From NCBI GenBank assembly GCA_028687575.1, contig JAQTZW010000003.1, positions 62,001 through 126,000 of the forward strand: a stretch of DNA of 64,000 nucleotides, in the 5' to 3' direction. Below the pieces are notes generated by a model. That model saw nothing but the letters and a program-made list of their open reading frames with translations. It made no database searches and was not told the DNA's origin. Below, piece by piece: positions 22,949 through 36,271 of this stretch (position 1 is its first letter; the number at the start of each line of letters is the position of its first letter). Made by a program: the position numbers and the translations under genes. The DNA is from Gallionella sp. GTDB lineage: Bacteria > Pseudomonadota > Gammaproteobacteria > Burkholderiales > Gallionellaceae.

Positions 22949-25900
22949 ATGAAGTCATTGCTTGATTTGTTCAAACAAGTCACACAAAAAGAAGAGTTCG
23001 ACGCGATCAAGATCGGTCTCGCCTCGCCAGAAAAAATTCGTTCCTGGTCGTATGGTGAAGTCAAGAAGCCGGAAACCATTAACTATCGCACTTTCAAGCC
23101 AGAGCGCGATGGTCTGTTCTGCGCCAAGATTTTTGGTCCGGTCAAGGATTACGAATGCCTGTGCGGCAAGTACAAGCGCCTCAAGCATCGTGGTGTCATC
23201 TGCGAAAAGTGCGGCGTTGAGGTAACACTATCCAAGGTGCGCCGTGAACGCATGGGTCATATTGAACTGGCTAGCCCGGTTGCCCATATCTGGTTCCTGA
23301 AGTCGTTGCCATCCCGTTTGGGTATGGTGCTGGATATGACACTGCGCGACATCGAACGCGTGTTGTATTTTGAAGCCTATGTTGTGACCGACCCTGGCAT
23401 GACACCGCTGAATCGTGGTCAACTACTGTCTGAAGACGACTACCTCGCTAAAACTGAAGAGTTCGGCGATGAATTCGTGGCGCTGATGGGTGCCGAAGGC
23501 ATTGGTGCGTTGCTGTCCGGTTTGGATGTGGCTACTGAGATCGAAACTTTGCGCGCCGAACTGGCAGCGACTGGCTCAGTCACCAAGATCAAGAAGTACG
23601 CCAAGCGCCTCAAAGTGCTGGAAGCCTTCAGTGCATCCGGCATCAAGCCACAATGGATGGTGATGGAAGTATTGCCGGTACTGCCGCCGGAACTGCGTCC
23701 ACTGGTGCCATTGGATGGCGGTCGCTTTGCGACATCCGACCTGAACGACCTGTATCGTCGCGTCATCAATCGTAACAACCGTCTGCGCCGTCTGCTGGAA
23801 CTGAAGGCACCGGACATCATCGTGCGCAACGAGAAGCGCATGTTGCAGGAAGCCGTGGATTCGCTGCTGGACAATGGTCGTCGCGGCAAGGCCATGACGG
23901 GTGCCAACAAGCGTCAGCTGAAATCATTGGCCGACATGATCAAGGGTAAGAGCGGTCGTTTCCGTCAGAACTTGCTGGGCAAGCGTGTGGACTACTCAGG
24001 TCGTTCCGTCATCGTGGTTGGCCCGCAACTGAAGCTGCATCAATGCGGCCTGCCTAAGAAGATGGCGTTGGAGTTGTTCAAGCCGTTCATTTTCAGTCGC
24101 CTCGAAGCGATGGGCTTGGCAACTACCATCAAGGCTTCCAAGCGTATGGTTGAAGCTGAAGAACCGGTGGTATGGGACATCCTGGAAGAAGTCATCCGTG
24201 AGCATCCGGTCATGCTGAACCGCGCGCCTACCCTGCACCGTTTGGGTATCCAGGCGTTCGAGCCTATCCTGATTGAAGGCAAGGCCATTCAGTTGCACCC
24301 GCTGGTTTGTACTGCGTTCAACGCCGACTTCGACGGTGACCAGATGGCCGTTCACGTTCCTCTGTCGCTGGAAGCGCAAATGGAATGCCGTACACTGTTG
24401 CTGGCTTCCAATAACGTGCTGTCTCCAGCGAACGGTGAGCCTATCATCGTTCCATCGCAGGATATCGTTTTGGGCTTGTACTACATGACCCGCGAAGATG
24501 CAGGCGCCAAGGGTGCCGGTTCGATGTTCTCCAATATTGCGGAAGTTTCTCGCGCCTACGAGGCGCGTGAAGTTGCCCTACAAGCCAAAATCATTGTACG
24601 TCTCATGGAGACACACAAGGATTCAGACGGCAATACTGAAAGCAAACTGGTTCGTCACGAAACCACAGTCGGTCGCGCCTTATTGTCCGAGGTTCTGCCT
24701 GCCGGCCTGTCTTTCGATCTGATCAATAAGGCGATGAAAAAGAAAGAAATTTCTCGCCTGATCAACGCCAGCTTCCGCATCTGTGGCCTGCGCGACACGG
24801 TCATCATGGCTGACAAATTGATGTATACCGGTTTCACGTATGCGACTCGTGCCGGCATCTCGATTTGCGTGGACGACATGTTGATGCCACCGCAAAAGAG
24901 CGACCTGCTGGATGCGGCGGAGAAGGAAGTCAAAGAGATCCATACTCAGTACACCTCCGGTCTGGTGACTGACGGTGAACGTTACAACAAGGTGGTGGAT
25001 ATCTGGGGTCGTACTGCTGATATGGTCGCCAAGGCCATGATGGATCAATTGAGCACCGAGCCTGTGGTCGATCGCATGACAGGTGAAGTCCGCACGCAGA
25101 ACGGCAAGCCAGTGATGCAGGAATCCATGAACTCCATCTACATGATGGCCGACTCCGGTGCGCGTGGTTCTGCCGCACAGATTCGCCAACTTGCCGGTAT
25201 GCGCGGTCTGATGGCCAAGCCGGATGGCTCCATCATCGAGACACCGATTACCGCGAACTTCCGCGAAGGTCTCTCCATGTTGCAGTACTTCATCTCGACC
25301 CACGGTGCACGTAAAGGTCTGGCAGACACTGCGCTGAAGACAGCGAACTCCGGTTATTTGACTCGCCGTCTGGTGGATGTCACTCAAGATTTGGTCGTGG
25401 TCGAAGAGGACTGCAAGACTGAGATCGGCACACGTATGAAGGCGATTGTCGAGGGCGGTGAAGTTATCGAAGCGCTGCGCGAGCGTATCCTCGGTCGTGT
25501 AGTGAGCCGCGATGTGATCAACCCGGAATCCGGTGAGACACTCTACTCGATTGGCGAACTGCTAGATGAGACAGCGGTTGAGCGCATCGAGGCGTTGGGT
25601 GTTGACGAAGTAGAAGTGCGTACTCCGCTGAATTGCGAGACTCGTTTCGGTTTGTGCGCCAAGTGCTACGGTCGTGACCTGGGTCGCGGTTCCATGGTCA
25701 GTGTCGGTGAAGCAGTCGGTGTTATCGCTGCGCAATCCATCGGTGAACCGGGTACTCAGTTGACGATGCGTACCTTCCACGTCGGTGGTGCGGCTTCTCG
25801 TAACGTAGTGGCCAGCCAGATTGAAAGTAAATCCAACGGTGCCATCAAGTACAGCCCTAACATGCGTCTGGTTACCAAGGTCAACGGCGAGGCGATCGTG

Positions 25901-27190
25901 GTAGCGCGTAGCGCCGAGATCATTGTCGCCGACGACTACGGTCGCGAGCGTGAGCGTCACAAAGTGCCTTATGGTGCGACCTTGGTCTCCAAGGAAGGTG
26001 TTGCGGTGCGTGCCGGCGAAGTGCTGGCGACTTGGGATCCGCATACTCGTCCGATTGTTACCGAATATGCCGGTACGGTTAGCTTCCAGAATGTCGAAGA
26101 AGGTGCCACTGTAGCCAAGCAGATTGACGAAGTGACTGGTCTGTCCACGATGGTGGTAATTGATCCGAAGCAGCGTTCTGGCTCGCAAAGCAAGACCGTG
26201 GTACGTCCTATGGTTCGTCTGTTTGGTGCAGATGGTGAAGAAGTCAAACTGGCTGGCACGGACACTGCTGTCAGCGTGACCTTCCAGACCGGCTGTATCA
26301 TTACTGTTGAAGACGGCCAGCAGGTAGGCGTGGGCGACGTGCTGGCGCGTATCCCGCAGGAATCCTCCAAGACTCGTGATATTACCGGTGGTCTGCCGCG
26401 CGTTGCCGAGTTGTTCGAGGCGCGTATTCCAAAGGATGCGGGCATGTTGGCGGAATGCACCGGTACGGTTTCCTTTGGTAAGGAAACCAAAGGCAAGCAG
26501 CGTCTGGTCATCACTGATGTGGACGGTGTCGCCAGCGAGTTCCTGATACCAAAAGAGAAGCATGTGCTGGCGCATGATGGTCAGATCGTCACTCGTGGCG
26601 AGATGATTGTTGACGGTCCGGCTGACCCACACGATATTCTGCGTCTGCAGGGTGTGGCAACACTGGCGCGTTATATCACCGACGAAGTGCAGGAGGTTTA
26701 CCGTCTGCAAGGCGTGAAGATTAACGATAAGCATATCGAGGTGATTGTTCGCCAGATGCTGCGTCGTGTGCAGATCGTTGAGGCTGGAGATACCCGCTTC
26801 ATCGTTGGTGAGCAGGTCGAACGTGCTGATTTGCTGGAAGAAAACGAACGCGTTCTGGCCGCAGGTAAGACGCCGGCTACATTCAACTTTATGTTGCTCG
26901 GTATTACCAAGGCTTCGTTGTCTACGGATTCCTTCATCTCGGCAGCTTCGTTCCAGGAAACAACCCGTGTGCTGACAGAGGCTGCAATCATGGGCAAGCG
27001 TGATGATCTGCGCGGCCTGAAGGAAAACGTGATTGTCGGTCGTCTGATTCCTGCTGGTACCGGTTTGGCATATCACACTACCCGACGCAAGCAGCGTTTG
27101 GGGTTGGATATCGCGGGTGGGCGCGGATTGAACGAGCTGGAAATGGAAGTCTCGGACGTGTCGCTTGACAGCGAAGTGGTTTCTGAATAG
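22949..27190 (+). CDS. rpoC: RNA polymerase subunit beta prime
   Basis: The 1413-residue subunit carries the first zinc site ([19 protein letters not shown], about residues 70-88), the catalytic magnesium loop [12 protein letters not shown] near residue 460, the bridge and trigger helices ([15 protein letters not shown] region) and the second zinc site (EEDCKTEIG, then [13 protein letters not shown]). Length and ends match the family. AAGGAG lies seven bases before the ATG. A strong hairpin follows the stop. Confidence 0.98.
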   Translation: MKSLLDLFKQVTQKEEFDAIKIGLASPEKIRSWSYGEVKKPETINYRTFKPERDGLFCAKIFGPVKDYECLCGKYKRLKHRGVICEKCGVEVTLSKVRRERMGHIELASPVAHIWFLKSLPSRLGMVLDMTLRDIERVLYFEAYVVTDPGMTPLNRGQLLSEDDYLAKTEEFGDEFVALMGAEGIGALLSGLDVATEIETLRAELAATGSVTKIKKYAKRLKVLEAFSASGIKPQWMVMEVLPVLPPELRPLVPLDGGRFATSDLNDLYRRVINRNNRLRRLLELKAPDIIVRNEKRMLQEAVDSLLDNGRRGKAMTGANKRQLKSLADMIKGKSGRFRQNLLGKRVDYSGRSVIVVGPQLKLHQCGLPKKMALELFKPFIFSRLEAMGLATTIKASKRMVEAEEPVVWDILEEVIREHPVMLNRAPTLHRLGIQAFEPILIEGKAIQLHPLVCTAFNADFDGDQMAVHVPLSLEAQMECRTLLLASNNVLSPANGEPIIVPSQDIVLGLYYMTREDAGAKGAGSMFSNIAEVSRAYEAREVALQAKIIVRLMETHKDSDGNTESKLVRHETTVGRALLSEVLPAGLSFDLINKAMKKKEISRLINASFRICGLRDTVIMADKLMYTGFTYATRAGISICVDDMLMPPQKSDLLDAAEKEVKEIHTQYTSGLVTDGERYNKVVDIWGRTADMVAKAMMDQLSTEPVVDRMTGEVRTQNGKPVMQESMNSIYMMADSGARGSAAQIRQLAGMRGLMAKPDGSIIETPITANFREGLSMLQYFISTHGARKGLADTALKTANSGYLTRRLVDVTQDLVVVEEDCKTEIGTRMKAIVEGGEVIEALRERILGRVVSRDVINPESGETLYSIGELLDETAVERIEALGVDEVEVRTPLNCETRFGLCAKCYGRDLGRGSMVSVGEAVGVIAAQSIGEPGTQLTMRTFHVGGAASRNVVASQIESKSNGAIKYSPNMRLVTKVNGEAIVVARSAEIIVADDYGRERERHKVPYGATLVSKEGVAVRAGEVLATWDPHTRPIVTEYAGTVSFQNVEEGATVAKQIDEVTGLSTMVVIDPKQRSGSQSKTVVRPMVRLFGADGEEVKLAGTDTAVSVTFQTGCIITVEDGQQVGVGDVLARIPQESSKTRDITGGLPRVAELFEARIPKDAGMLAECTGTVSFGKETKGKQRLVITDVDGVASEFLIPKEKHVLAHDGQIVTRGEMIVDGPADPHDILRLQGVATLARYITDEVQEVYRLQGVKINDKHIEVIVRQMLRRVQIVEAGDTRFIVGEQVERADLLEENERVLAAGKTPATFNFMLLGITKASLSTDSFISAASFQETTRVLTEAAIMGKRDDLRGLKENVIVGRLIPAGTGLAYHTTRRKQRLGLDIAGGRGLNELEMEVSDVSLDSEVVSE

Positions 27191-27205
27191 AATTCGCAGC
27201 CTTTT

Positions 27206-27256
27206 TACCGTCGCGGTGAGTAGTGTTCTTCTTGCCGCGACGGTATGCATTTGTTT
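27206..27256 (+). terminator. Terminator after rpoC
   Basis: TACCGTCGCGG (27206-27216) and CCGCGACGGTA (27235-27245) form a perfect 11-bp stem with an 18-base loop. T-rich TTTGTTTT follows. Confidence 0.75.
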
Positions 27257-27305
27257 TATTAAACTTTAGACAGAATTTCTGTAATCATTTTAGGAAGTGT
27301 GAATA

Positions 27306-27680
27306 ATGCCAACCATTAATCAGTTGATCCGCAAGCCGCGTGTCGCGATCGTAGAGAAGAGCAAGGTGCCTGCACTTGCTGGCTGCCCGCAAAAGCGTGG
27401 TGTGTGTACTCGTGTGTATACCACAACCCCAAAGAAGCCGAACTCAGCGTTGCGTAAAGTGGCCAAGGTTCGTCTGACCAATGGTTTTGAGGTAATTAGT
27501 TATATCGGTGGTGAAGGCCACAACCTGCAGGAGCACTCGGTTGTGTTGCTGCGCGGTGGTCGTGTGAAGGATTTGCCGGGTGTGCGTTACCACATGGTGC
27601 GCGGTAGTCTGGATACGGCGGGTGTGAAAGATCGTAAGCAATCTCGTTCCAAGTACGGTGCAAAGCGCGCTAAGAAATAA
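27306..27680 (+). CDS. rpsL: 30S ribosomal protein S12
   Basis: The 124-residue S12 sits at the decoding centre. The loop [13 protein letters not shown] and [12 protein letters not shown] have the wild-type lysines whose changes give streptomycin resistance, so sensitivity is predicted. It opens the str operon (rpsL-rpsG-fusA-tuf). AGGAAG lies 5-10 bases upstream of the ATG. Confidence 0.98.
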   Translation: MPTINQLIRKPRVAIVEKSKVPALAGCPQKRGVCTRVYTTTPKKPNSALRKVAKVRLTNGFEVISYIGGEGHNLQEHSVVLLRGGRVKDLPGVRYHMVRGSLDTAGVKDRKQSRSKYGAKRAKK

Positions 27681-27723
27681 TCTTAGCGTCTGTAGTTATT
27701 AAGAAATTTATTAGAGGTTTGAT

Positions 27724-28194
27724 ATGCCAAGACGTAGAGAAGTCCCCAAACGCGAAGTCCTGCCTGATCCAAAATTTGGCAACCAGGATTTGTCCAAGTT
27801 CGTGAACGTATTGATGACAGCTGGCAAGAAGTCTGTTGCTGAGCGCATCTTGTATGGTGCGCTGGAGCAGGTTGCCAAGAAAACAGGCAAGGATGCGATT
27901 GAGGTCTTCAATCAAGCCTTGAACAATGCCAAGCCTCAGGTTGAAGTAAAGAGCCGTCGCGTAGGTGGTGCAAACTATCAGGTGCCAGTTGAAGTGCGTC
28001 CATCCCGTCGTATGGCGTTGTCCATGCGTTGGTTGCGTGAGGCAGCTCGCAAGCGCGGTGAAAAATCCATGGGTATGCGTCTGGCTGGTGAGTTGATTGA
28101 TGCGTCTGAGGGTCGTGGTGGTGCGGTTAAAAAGCGTGAAGAAGTTCACCGTATGGCAGACGCCAACAAGGCATTCTCGCATTTCCGTTTCTAA
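27724..28194 (+). CDS. rpsG: 30S ribosomal protein S7
   Basis: The 156-residue S7 nucleates assembly of the 30S head. [19 protein letters not shown] and [20 protein letters not shown] are typical. It is second in the str operon, and in enterics S7 represses this operon; no specific operator was identified here. Confidence 0.98.
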   Translation: MPRRREVPKREVLPDPKFGNQDLSKFVNVLMTAGKKSVAERILYGALEQVAKKTGKDAIEVFNQALNNAKPQVEVKSRRVGGANYQVPVEVRPSRRMALSMRWLREAARKRGEKSMGMRLAGELIDASEGRGGAVKKREEVHRMADANKAFSHFRF

Positions 28195-28220
28195 ATAAGA
28201 CTTTAAGTTAGGTATCCATC

Positions 28221-30317
28221 GTGGCACGTAAAACACCAATCAATCGTTATCGTAATATCGGTATCAGCGCGCATATTGATGCGGGCAAGACAACTACGAC
28301 CGAGCGTATCCTGTTCTACACCGGCGTGAGCCATAAAATTGGTGAAGTTCACGACGGCGCGGCCACCATGGACTGGATGGAGCAGGAGCAGGAGCGTGGT
28401 ATTACCATTACCTCGGCTGCGACGACCTGTTTCTGGAAAGGCATGGAAGCCCAGTATCCTGAGCATCGTTTCAATATTATTGATACACCGGGGCACGTCG
28501 ACTTCACTATTGAAGTTGAGCGTTCGATGCGTGTGCTGGATGGCGCTTGCATGGTTTACTGTGCGGTGGGTGGTGTACAGCCTCAGTCTGAAACCGTTTG
28601 GCGTCAGGCAAACAAGTACAAGGTGCCTCGTCTGGCCTTCGTTAACAAGATGGATCGCTCGGGTGCGAACTTCTTTAAGGTTGTCGAGCAGATGGGTACT
28701 CGTCTGCGAGCAAGTCCAGTGCCTATCGTAATTCCCATCGGCGCCGAAGATAAATTCGAAGGCGTGGTCGATCTGATCAAGATGAAGGCGATTTACTGGG
28801 ATGAAGCGTCTCAGGGTATGAAGTTCGATTACCGTGATATTCCTGCTGATCTGGCTGCGAGTGCTGCTGAATGGCGCGCCAAGATGGTTGAGTCGGCTGC
28901 TGAAGCGTCCGAAGAAATGATGAATAAGTACCTTGAAGAGGGTGAGCTTTCGGAAGAGGAGATCATTCAAGGTTTGCGTACTCGTACTATCGCCTGTGAA
29001 ATCCAGCCGATGATGTGTGGCTCCGCGTTCAAGAACAAGGGCGTGCAGCGTATGCTGGATGCGGTTGTGCAGTTCATGCCCTCCCCGATTGACATCCCTG
29101 ATGTCGGCGGCGTCAATGAAAAAGATGAGCATATCACTCGCAAGGCTGATGACAGTGAGAGCTTCTCCGCGCTGGCATTCAAGTTGATGACAGATCCTTT
29201 TGTCGGTCAGTTGACCTTCGTGCGCGTCTACTCGGGTGTGCTGAAGAAGGGTGACACGATCTACAACTCGGTCAAGGGTAAGAAGGAGCGTATTGGTCGT
29301 ATCGTTCAGATGCATGCCAACGAGCGCCTTGAGGTTGATGAGATTCTGGCTGGCGACATTGCTGCCTGTATCGGACTGAAAGATGTAACTACCGGTGAAT
29401 CGCTTTGCGATCCGGTTAATCCGATTATTCTGGAGCGCATGGTATTCCCTGAGCCAGTTATTCACGTTGCTGTCGAGCCTAAGACTAAGGTTGATCAGGA
29501 AAAGATGGGTCTCGCGCTGGGTCGCCTGGCTGCAGAAGATCCTTCTTTCCGTATTCGTACCGACGAAGAGTCTGGTCAGACGATCATGTCCGGTATGGGT
29601 GAGCTGCATCTTGAAATTCTGGTTGATCGCATGCGCCGTGAATTTGGTGTGGAAGCCAACGTCGGTGCGCCTCAGGTTGCCTATCGTGAAGCGATTCGTA
29701 AGCCGGTCGAAATTGAAGGCAAGTATGCCAAGCAAACCGGCGGTCGTGGTCAGTACGGTCATGTCTGGATCAAGATGGAGCCGAATGAGGCTGGCAAGGG
29801 TTTTGAGTTCGTTGACGCGATCAAGGGTGGTACGGTTCCGCGTGAATTCATTCCTGCGGTTGAGAAGGGTTTGCGTGAAACGCTGCCTAGTGGTGTGTTG
29901 GCAGGCTTCCCGGTAGTGGATGTCAAGGTTACGTTGTTTGATGGTTCTTACCACGACGTGGACTCTAATGAAAACGCCTTCAAGATGGCGGCTTCGATGG
30001 CGTTCAAGGATGGCATGCGCAAGGCGAGTCCTGTGCTGCTGGAGCCGATGATGTCGGTAGAAGTTGAGACGCCTGAAGATTACGCCGGTACAGTGATGGG
30101 CGACTTGTCCTCACGTCGCGGTATGGTGCAAGGTATGGATGACATGATGGGCGGCGGTAAATCCATCAAGGCCGAAGTGCCGTTGTCCGAGATGTTTGGG
30201 TATTCCACTTCGTTGCGTTCCGCTACTCAGGGTCGTGCAACCTATACGATGGAATTCAAGCACTATTCCGAAGCGCCGAAGAACGTTGCCGAAGCAATCA
30301 TGAGCAGCAAGAAATAA
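28221..30317 (+). CDS. fusA: Elongation factor G
   Basis: The 698-residue translocase GTPase has AHIDAGKTT (residues 17-25), the G2 region ([20 protein letters not shown]), DTPGHVDF and NKMDR. Domains II-V follow, ending in [17 protein letters not shown]. The start is a GTG at 28221. EF-G drives tRNA-mRNA translocation and ribosome recycling. tuf2 follows after 25 bases. Confidence 0.98.
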   Translation: MARKTPINRYRNIGISAHIDAGKTTTTERILFYTGVSHKIGEVHDGAATMDWMEQEQERGITITSAATTCFWKGMEAQYPEHRFNIIDTPGHVDFTIEVERSMRVLDGACMVYCAVGGVQPQSETVWRQANKYKVPRLAFVNKMDRSGANFFKVVEQMGTRLRASPVPIVIPIGAEDKFEGVVDLIKMKAIYWDEASQGMKFDYRDIPADLAASAAEWRAKMVESAAEASEEMMNKYLEEGELSEEEIIQGLRTRTIACEIQPMMCGSAFKNKGVQRMLDAVVQFMPSPIDIPDVGGVNEKDEHITRKADDSESFSALAFKLMTDPFVGQLTFVRVYSGVLKKGDTIYNSVKGKKERIGRIVQMHANERLEVDEILAGDIAACIGLKDVTTGESLCDPVNPIILERMVFPEPVIHVAVEPKTKVDQEKMGLALGRLAAEDPSFRIRTDEESGQTIMSGMGELHLEILVDRMRREFGVEANVGAPQVAYREAIRKPVEIEGKYAKQTGGRGQYGHVWIKMEPNEAGKGFEFVDAIKGGTVPREFIPAVEKGLRETLPSGVLAGFPVVDVKVTLFDGSYHDVDSNENAFKMAASMAFKDGMRKASPVLLEPMMSVEVETPEDYAGTVMGDLSSRRGMVQGMDDMMGGGKSIKAEVPLSEMFGYSTSLRSATQGRATYTMEFKHYSEAPKNVAEAIMSSKK

Positions 30318-30342
30318 TTAAGACTAGTCGGAGAAAATAATC

Positions 30343-31533
<1,191 letters not shown>

Positions 31534-31545
31534 AGTAATTTGTTC

Positions 31546-31594
31546 AAAAAGTGAAATGTGAAACGCAGAAAGTTGCGTAAGCATTTCACTTTTT
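31546..31594 (+). terminator. Terminator after tuf2
   Basis: A perfect 13-bp pairing of AAAAAGTGAAATG (31546-31558) with CATTTCACTTTTT (31582-31594) encloses a second small stem (ACGCA/TGCGT). The arms use the same GTGAAA/TTTCAC words as the palindrome after tuf1. Confidence 0.8.
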
Positions 31595-31614
31595 ACATTT
31601 TACGGAAGTAAGTA

Positions 31615-31643
31615 TTGCTTGTTTTGTTCAGTACGAATACAAT
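31615..31643 (+). promoter_or_regulatory. S10 operon promoter
   Basis: TTGCTT (31615-31620), a 17-base spacer and TACAAT (31638-31643) lie about 77 bases before rpsJ, downstream of the tuf2 terminator. The start site should be near 31650. Confidence 0.7.
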
Positions 31644-31650
31644 GCGCCCC

Positions 31651-31702
31651 CTCACTCAAGGGTCTTGAGTGAGTTTGTTCTTTAATTAGCGGCATTGCCG
31701 CA
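31651..31702 (+). promoter_or_regulatory. S10 operon leader hairpins
   Basis: Directly at the predicted transcript start, CTCACTCAAG (31651-31660) pairs perfectly with CTTGAGTGAG (31664-31673) around a 3-base loop, followed by TTTGTTCTTTAATT. A second small hairpin is GCGGC/GCCGC at 31690-31702. The first could act as an early terminator or attenuator. Regulation by L4, as in enterics, is not shown by the sequence. Confidence 0.5.
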
Positions 31703-31719
31703 TACTGCAAGAGAAAATT

Positions 31720-32031
31720 ATGCAAAGCCAAAAAATTCGCATTCGCCTTAAAGCCTTTGATTATCGCCTGATCGATCAATCGGCAGCGCGAATTGTAGAG
31801 ACTGCAAAGCGTACTGGTGCTGTCGTTAAAGGTCCAGTTCCCTTGCCAACCAAGATTGAGCGTTTTGACGTGCTGCGTTCGCCCCACGTCAACAAGACTT
31901 CCCGTGATCAGTTTGAGATTCGTACTCACCTGCGTTTGATGGATATCGTTGATCCAACAGACAAGACGGTTGATGCGCTGATGAAACTCGATCTGCCAGC
32001 TGGTGTGGATGTCGAAATTAAGTTGCAGTAA
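31720..32031 (+). CDS. rpsJ: 30S ribosomal protein S10
   Basis: The 103-residue S10 starts [19 protein letters not shown] and contains [20 protein letters not shown]. Besides its place in the 30S head, it is NusE, the partner of NusB and NusG in antitermination. It is first in the S10 operon. Confidence 0.98.
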   Translation: MQSQKIRIRLKAFDYRLIDQSAARIVETAKRTGAVVKGPVPLPTKIERFDVLRSPHVNKTSRDQFEIRTHLRLMDIVDPTDKTVDALMKLDLPAGVDVEIKLQ

Positions 32032-32101
32032 ACGTTGTAGTTAGTAGTGCCAATAATCGGCTAGCCAATTGTAGTTAGCCCCTTAACAAAAGGAAATTAA
32101 A

Positions 32102-32746
32102 ATGAGTTTAGGACTTGTCGGTCGCAAGATTGGCATGACCCGCGTGTTTACCGAAGATGGTTCATCTTTGCCGGTAACAGTGCTGGAAGTGTCCAATAAT
32201 CGTATCACTCAGCTTAAAACCGTTCCTGTCGATGGATACACTGCTGTGCAGGTTGCGCATGGTGTGCGTCGTCCGGGTCGTGTAACTAAGGCGGCAGCAG
32301 GGCACTTCGCCAAGGCGGGTGTTGAAGCGGGAAGTGCTCTCCGTGAGTTTACCGTTTCTCGGGATCAGTTGAGCAGCCTCGCTGTTGGTTCGACTATCAG
32401 TGTTGAGATTTTCGCAGAAGGTCAGTTGGTTGATGTTACTGGGGTATCCAAGGGTAAGGGGTACGCAGGTACAATCAAACGTTACAACTTCAAATCAGGC
32501 CGTGCTACTCACGGCAATTCCAAGTCGCATAATGTTCCCGGTTCCATTGGTATGGCTCAGGATCCTGGTCGCGTGTTCCCGGGTAAGCGCATGACGGGCC
32601 ATTTGGGTGATGTGAAAAAGACTGTGCAGAATCTTCAGATAGTGCGTATTGATGTTGCACGTCAACTGCTGTTGGTCAAGGGCGCCGTTCCTGGTGCGAC
32701 CAATGGTAAGGTGATAGTGCGTCCGGCAGTGAAAGTGGGTGCGTAA
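32102..32746 (+). CDS. rplC: 50S ribosomal protein L3
   Basis: The 214-residue L3 has [13 protein letters not shown] at the start, the peptidyl-transferase-facing extension ([20 protein letters not shown]) and the region [14 protein letters not shown], which contains the glutamine methylated by PrmB in related proteins. AAAGGA lies seven bases upstream of the ATG. Its stop overlaps the rplD start (TAATG). Confidence 0.98.
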   Translation: MSLGLVGRKIGMTRVFTEDGSSLPVTVLEVSNNRITQLKTVPVDGYTAVQVAHGVRRPGRVTKAAAGHFAKAGVEAGSALREFTVSRDQLSSLAVGSTISVEIFAEGQLVDVTGVSKGKGYAGTIKRYNFKSGRATHGNSKSHNVPGSIGMAQDPGRVFPGKRMTGHLGDVKKTVQNLQIVRIDVARQLLLVKGAVPGATNGKVIVRPAVKVGA

Positions 32747-33372
32747 TGGAACTTAAAGTCATTAATGATAAAGGCCAGGCTGGTGCAAACCTTAATGCAT
32801 CTGACGTTGTTTTCGGTCGCGAATTCAATGAAGACTTGGTGCATCAGTTGGTAACTGCCTATATGGCAAATGCTCGTGCTGGCAACAGCAAGCAAAAGAG
32901 TCGTTGCGAAGTTTCGGCTACTACTCACAAGCCGTTCGCGCAAAAGGGTACGGGTCGTGCTCGTGCAGGTATGGCTTCCAGCCCGCTGTGGCGTGGTGGT
33001 GGTAAGATTTTCCCGAACACTGGTGAAGAGAATTACTCCCAGAAAATCAATCGCAAGATGTATCGCGCCGGTGTTGCGACTATTTTGTCCAAGTTGGTCA
33101 GCGATAATCGTCTGATTGTGATTGATGAGTTGACAGTAGATGCTCCCAAGACCAAGTTGTTGACGCAAAAAATCAAGGACATGGGCATGGCCAATGGCCG
33201 TGTGCTGATCATTACAGACAATCTGGATGACAATCTGTATCTGTCTTCGCGCAATTTGCCAAATGTATTGGTGCTGGAAGCTCATCAGGCTGATCCTGTT
33301 AGTCTTGTTCGCTTCCCTAGCGTCGTGGTTACACGCGCTGCGATTGCTAAAATTGAGGAGATGTTCGCATGA
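32746..33372 (+). CDS. rplD: 50S ribosomal protein L4
   Basis: The 208-residue L4 has the exit-tunnel loop with [20 protein letters not shown] and the C-terminal LLITDN-type core ([20 protein letters not shown]). L4 is the autogenous regulator of the S10 operon in enterics. It overlaps rplC upstream and rplW downstream (ATGA). Confidence 0.97.
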   Translation: MELKVINDKGQAGANLNASDVVFGREFNEDLVHQLVTAYMANARAGNSKQKSRCEVSATTHKPFAQKGTGRARAGMASSPLWRGGGKIFPNTGEENYSQKINRKMYRAGVATILSKLVSDNRLIVIDELTVDAPKTKLLTQKIKDMGMANGRVLIITDNLDDNLYLSSRNLPNVLVLEAHQADPVSLVRFPSVVVTRAAIAKIEEMFA

Positions 33373-33686
33373 GTACAGGACAATTCAGTCAAGAGCGTTT
33401 GATGAAAGTGTTGATCGCTCCGCAAATCTCTGAAAAAGCAACCATGGTTGCTGATAAAAATGAGCAGGTAATTTTTCGCGTAGCGAAAGATGCGAGTAAG
33501 CCTGAAGTCAAGGCTGCTGTTGAGTTCATGTTCAAGGTTGATGTTGCTAGCGTCCAAATCCTTAACGTTAAGGGTAAGGTCAAGCGCACTGGTCGCTTTA
33601 TCGGGCGCCGCAATGACTGGAAAAAGGCATATGTTTGTCTGGCTCCCGGTCAGGAGATCAATTTTGCTGCAAGTGAGCAAGGATAA
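33369..33686 (+). CDS. rplW: 50S ribosomal protein L23
   Basis: The 105-residue L23 contains [17 protein letters not shown] and [19 protein letters not shown]. It lies at the tunnel exit, where trigger factor and SRP dock. The ATG at 33369 overlaps the rplD TGA. Confidence 0.97.
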   Translation: MSTGQFSQERLMKVLIAPQISEKATMVADKNEQVIFRVAKDASKPEVKAAVEFMFKVDVASVQILNVKGKVKRTGRFIGRRNDWKKAYVCLAPGQEINFAASEQG

Positions 33687-33691
33687 TTATC

Positions 33692-34519
33692 ATGGCATTG
33701 ATTAAATTAAAACCAACGACCCCGGGTCAACGCGCTGTTCTGCGTGTGGTCAACAAGGAGTTGCACAAGGGTAAACCTCTGGCATCCTTGCTGGAAAAGA
33801 AAACCAAGACCGCTGGCCGTAACAACAATGGTCATATCACTACTCGTCACATGGGTGGTGGTCATAAACAGCATTACCGTCTGATTGATTTCAAGCGCAA
33901 CAAGGACGGCATTCCTGCAACTGTTGAACGTCTTGAATATGATCCTAACCGTAGCGCAAATCTGGCGCTGCTGTGCTATGCAGATGGCGAGCGTCGTTAC
34001 ATCATTGCTCCTAAGGGTATTTCTGCCGGCGCATCTCTGATCTCCGGATCTGAGGCGCCAATCAAGGCGGGTAATGCGCTGCCATTACGCAATATTCCGG
34101 TCGGTTCAACTATACACTGCATCGAGATGTTGCCAGGCAAAGGTGCACAGTTGGCGCGTTCTGCTGGTACTTCGGTACAGTTGCTGGCTCGCGAAGGTAG
34201 CTACGCGCAATTGCGTCTTCGTTCGGGTGAGATTCGCAAGGTACACATCGATTGCAAGGCAACTTTGGGTGAGGTGGGTAATTCCGAGCACAGTTTGCGT
34301 TCTATCGGTAAGGCTGGTGCGATGCGTTGGCGCGGTGTACGCCCAACCGTTCGTGGTGTGGTTATGAATCCGGTTGATCACCCACACGGTGGTGGTGAGG
34401 GTAAAACTGCAGCAGGTCGTCATCCAGTCAGTCCTTGGGGTGTGCCAGCTAAAGGCTTCCGTACACGTCGTAACAAGCGTACTGACAACATGATCGTACG
34501 TCGTCGCTTCAAGGTTTAA
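33692..34519 (+). CDS. rplB: 50S ribosomal protein L2
   Basis: The 275-residue L2 binds near the peptidyl-transferase centre. [20 protein letters not shown] and the C-terminal [12 protein letters not shown] with its essential histidine are intact, followed by the basic tail [18 protein letters not shown]. It lies between rplW and rpsS in the standard S10 order. Confidence 0.98.
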   Translation: MALIKLKPTTPGQRAVLRVVNKELHKGKPLASLLEKKTKTAGRNNNGHITTRHMGGGHKQHYRLIDFKRNKDGIPATVERLEYDPNRSANLALLCYADGERRYIIAPKGISAGASLISGSEAPIKAGNALPLRNIPVGSTIHCIEMLPGKGAQLARSAGTSVQLLAREGSYAQLRLRSGEIRKVHIDCKATLGEVGNSEHSLRSIGKAGAMRWRGVRPTVRGVVMNPVDHPHGGGEGKTAAGRHPVSPWGVPAKGFRTRRNKRTDNMIVRRRFKV

Positions 34520-34532
34520 GGGGTAAGTAAAC

Positions 34533-34811
34533 ATGGCACGTTCCATTAAAAAAGGTCCATTTGTTGACGCTCATCTGCTGAAGAAGGTTGAAGCAGTTCG
34601 TGCAACAAATGATAAGCGCCCAGTCAAAACCTGGTCACGCCGTTCTACAGTATTGCCTGAGTTTGTCGGCCTGACGATTGCCGTGCATAACGGCAAGCAA
34701 CACATTCCTGTGTATGTTTCCGAAAACATGGTTGGTCACAAACTTGGCGAATTTTCGCTGACTCGTACATTCAAGGGTCATGCTGCTGATAAAAAAGCAT
34801 CCAAGCGATAA
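34533..34811 (+). CDS. rpsS: 30S ribosomal protein S19
   Basis: The 92-residue S19 ([35 protein letters not shown]) sits in the 30S head and contacts S13 and the A-site finger. GGGGTAAG precedes the start. Confidence 0.98.
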   Translation: MARSIKKGPFVDAHLLKKVEAVRATNDKRPVKTWSRRSTVLPEFVGLTIAVHNGKQHIPVYVSENMVGHKLGEFSLTRTFKGHAADKKASKR

Positions 34812-34817
34812 GGGGAA

Positions 34818-35153
34818 ATGATGACTACTACTACTGCTGTTGCAAAAAATATTCATCTTTCAGCCCAAAAGGGTCGTCTGGTTGCTGATTTGATCCGTGG
34901 TCTGCCAGTTGCTCAGGCGCTCAATATTTTGACATTCTGCCCAAAGAAGGGCGCAGGCATCGTCAAAAAGGCGCTTGAATCGGCTATTGCCAATGCCGAG
35001 CATAACGATGGCGCAGATATTGACGAACTCAAAGTTAAACTGATCTATGTTGACAAGGGTGCATCAATGAAGCGCTTTATGGCTCGCGCAAAGGGTCGTG
35101 GAAACAGGATTGAGAAGCAAACCTGCCACATCACTGTTACCGTCGGAAGCTAA
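34818..35153 (+). CDS. rplV: 50S ribosomal protein L22
   Basis: The 111-residue L22 lines the exit tunnel. [20 protein letters not shown] and the tunnel loop [20 protein letters not shown] are intact, with no changes of the macrolide-resistance type visible. Two adjacent ATG codons (34818 and 34821) could start translation. Confidence 0.97.
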   Translation: MMTTTTAVAKNIHLSAQKGRLVADLIRGLPVAQALNILTFCPKKGAGIVKKALESAIANAEHNDGADIDELKVKLIYVDKGASMKRFMARAKGRGNRIEKQTCHITVTVGS

Positions 35154-35162
35154 GGATAAATT

Positions 35163-35870
35163 ATGGGACAGAAAATTCACCCAACCGGTTTCCGGTTAAG
35201 TGTTCGCAAAAACTGGGATTCCAAATGGTATGCAAATAGCGAAAACTTCGCTGACATGCTGATTAAGGATATCGAGGTTCGTGCATATTTGAAGAAGAAA
35301 CTGGCTGCTGCCAGTGTATCCAAAGTGGTTATCGAGCGCCCTGCAAAGAGCGCAAAGATCACTATCTACACAGCTCGCCCAGGTATGGTCATCGGTAAGA
35401 AGGGTGAGGATATCGAGGTTCTGCGTAAGGAATTGCGCGAGCGTATGGGTTTGGCCAATGTTGACTTGGCAATCGAGGAAGTTCGCAAGCCAGAGATTGA
35501 TGCTCAATTGATTGCTGACAACATCACGGCGCAATTGGAAAAGCGGATCATGTTCCGTCGCGCAATGAAGCGCTCCATGCAAAATGCAATGCGCCTCGGT
35601 GCGCTTGGTATCAAGATCATGAGCGCAGGTCGTCTTAATGGTATTGAGATCGCCCGCTCCGAGTGGTATCGCGAAGGCCGCGTGCCATTGCATACTTTGC
35701 GTGCTGATATCGACTACGCAACATCCGAGGCGAAAACCACGTATGGCATTATTGGTGTCAAGGTTTGGGTCTACAAGGGTGAGATCGGTCAAGAAGCTGC
35801 TTCTACAGTCGTGGCTGAGCCAGAAAAACGTGTAAAAAAGTCGGGAGCTAAACATGCTACAGCCAGCTAG
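35163..35870 (+). CDS. rpsC: 30S ribosomal protein S3
   Basis: The 235-residue S3 has an N-terminal KH domain ([20 protein letters not shown]) and the C-terminal domain ([20 protein letters not shown]) that forms the mRNA entry helicase with S4 and S5. The last 17 bases overlap rplP. Confidence 0.98.
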   Translation: MGQKIHPTGFRLSVRKNWDSKWYANSENFADMLIKDIEVRAYLKKKLAAASVSKVVIERPAKSAKITIYTARPGMVIGKKGEDIEVLRKELRERMGLANVDLAIEEVRKPEIDAQLIADNITAQLEKRIMFRRAMKRSMQNAMRLGALGIKIMSAGRLNGIEIARSEWYREGRVPLHTLRADIDYATSEAKTTYGIIGVKVWVYKGEIGQEAASTVVAEPEKRVKKSGAKHATAS

Positions 35871-36270
35871 AAGAAAATACCGCAAAGAGCAAAAGGGCCG
35901 TAATACCGGCATTGCTACACGCGGAAACAAGGTCAGTTTCGGTGAGTTTGGTCTCAAATCTCTTGAGCGCGGTCGTTTGACTGCTCGCCAGATTGAGGCT
36001 GCTCGTCGTGCGATGACTCGTCACATCAAACGTGGTGGGCGTATCTGGATTCGCGTTTTCCCAGACAAGCCGATCTCCAAGAAGCCTGCTGAAGTCCGTA
36101 TGGGTAACGGTAAGGGTAATCCGGAGTACTACGTCGCCGAGATTCAACCTGGCAAGATGTTGTACGAGATGAACGGTGTGGATGAGGCTCTGGCACGTGA
36201 AGCATTCAAGCTGGCTGCTGCCAAGTTGCCACTCGCGACGACTTTTGTCGTTAGACAGATAGGTGAATAA
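35854..36270 (+). CDS. rplP: 50S ribosomal protein L16
   Basis: The 138-residue L16 begins [19 protein letters not shown] inside the end of rpsC, a normal translational-coupling overlap. It organises the A-site tRNA pocket; [20 protein letters not shown] is typical. Confidence 0.98.
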   Translation: MLQPARRKYRKEQKGRNTGIATRGNKVSFGEFGLKSLERGRLTARQIEAARRAMTRHIKRGGRIWIRVFPDKPISKKPAEVRMGNGKGNPEYYVAEIQPGKMLYEMNGVDEALAREAFKLAAAKLPLATTFVVRQIGE

Positions 36271-36271
36271 G

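Noticed and set aside
18877..23079. Very long reverse-strand open frames across rpoB and the start of rpoC (617 and 764 codons)
   Set aside because: They are antisense to clear polymerase genes, show no family motifs, and arise from the codon bias of the sense strand.
25562..27250. Reverse-strand 562-codon open frame over rpoC
   Set aside because: It is antisense to the conserved rpoC 3' half, with low-complexity composition and no domain signals.
27306..27680. Streptomycin-resistance substitutions in S12
   Set aside because: Both key lysine contexts (PKKPNS and GRVKDLPG) are wild type.
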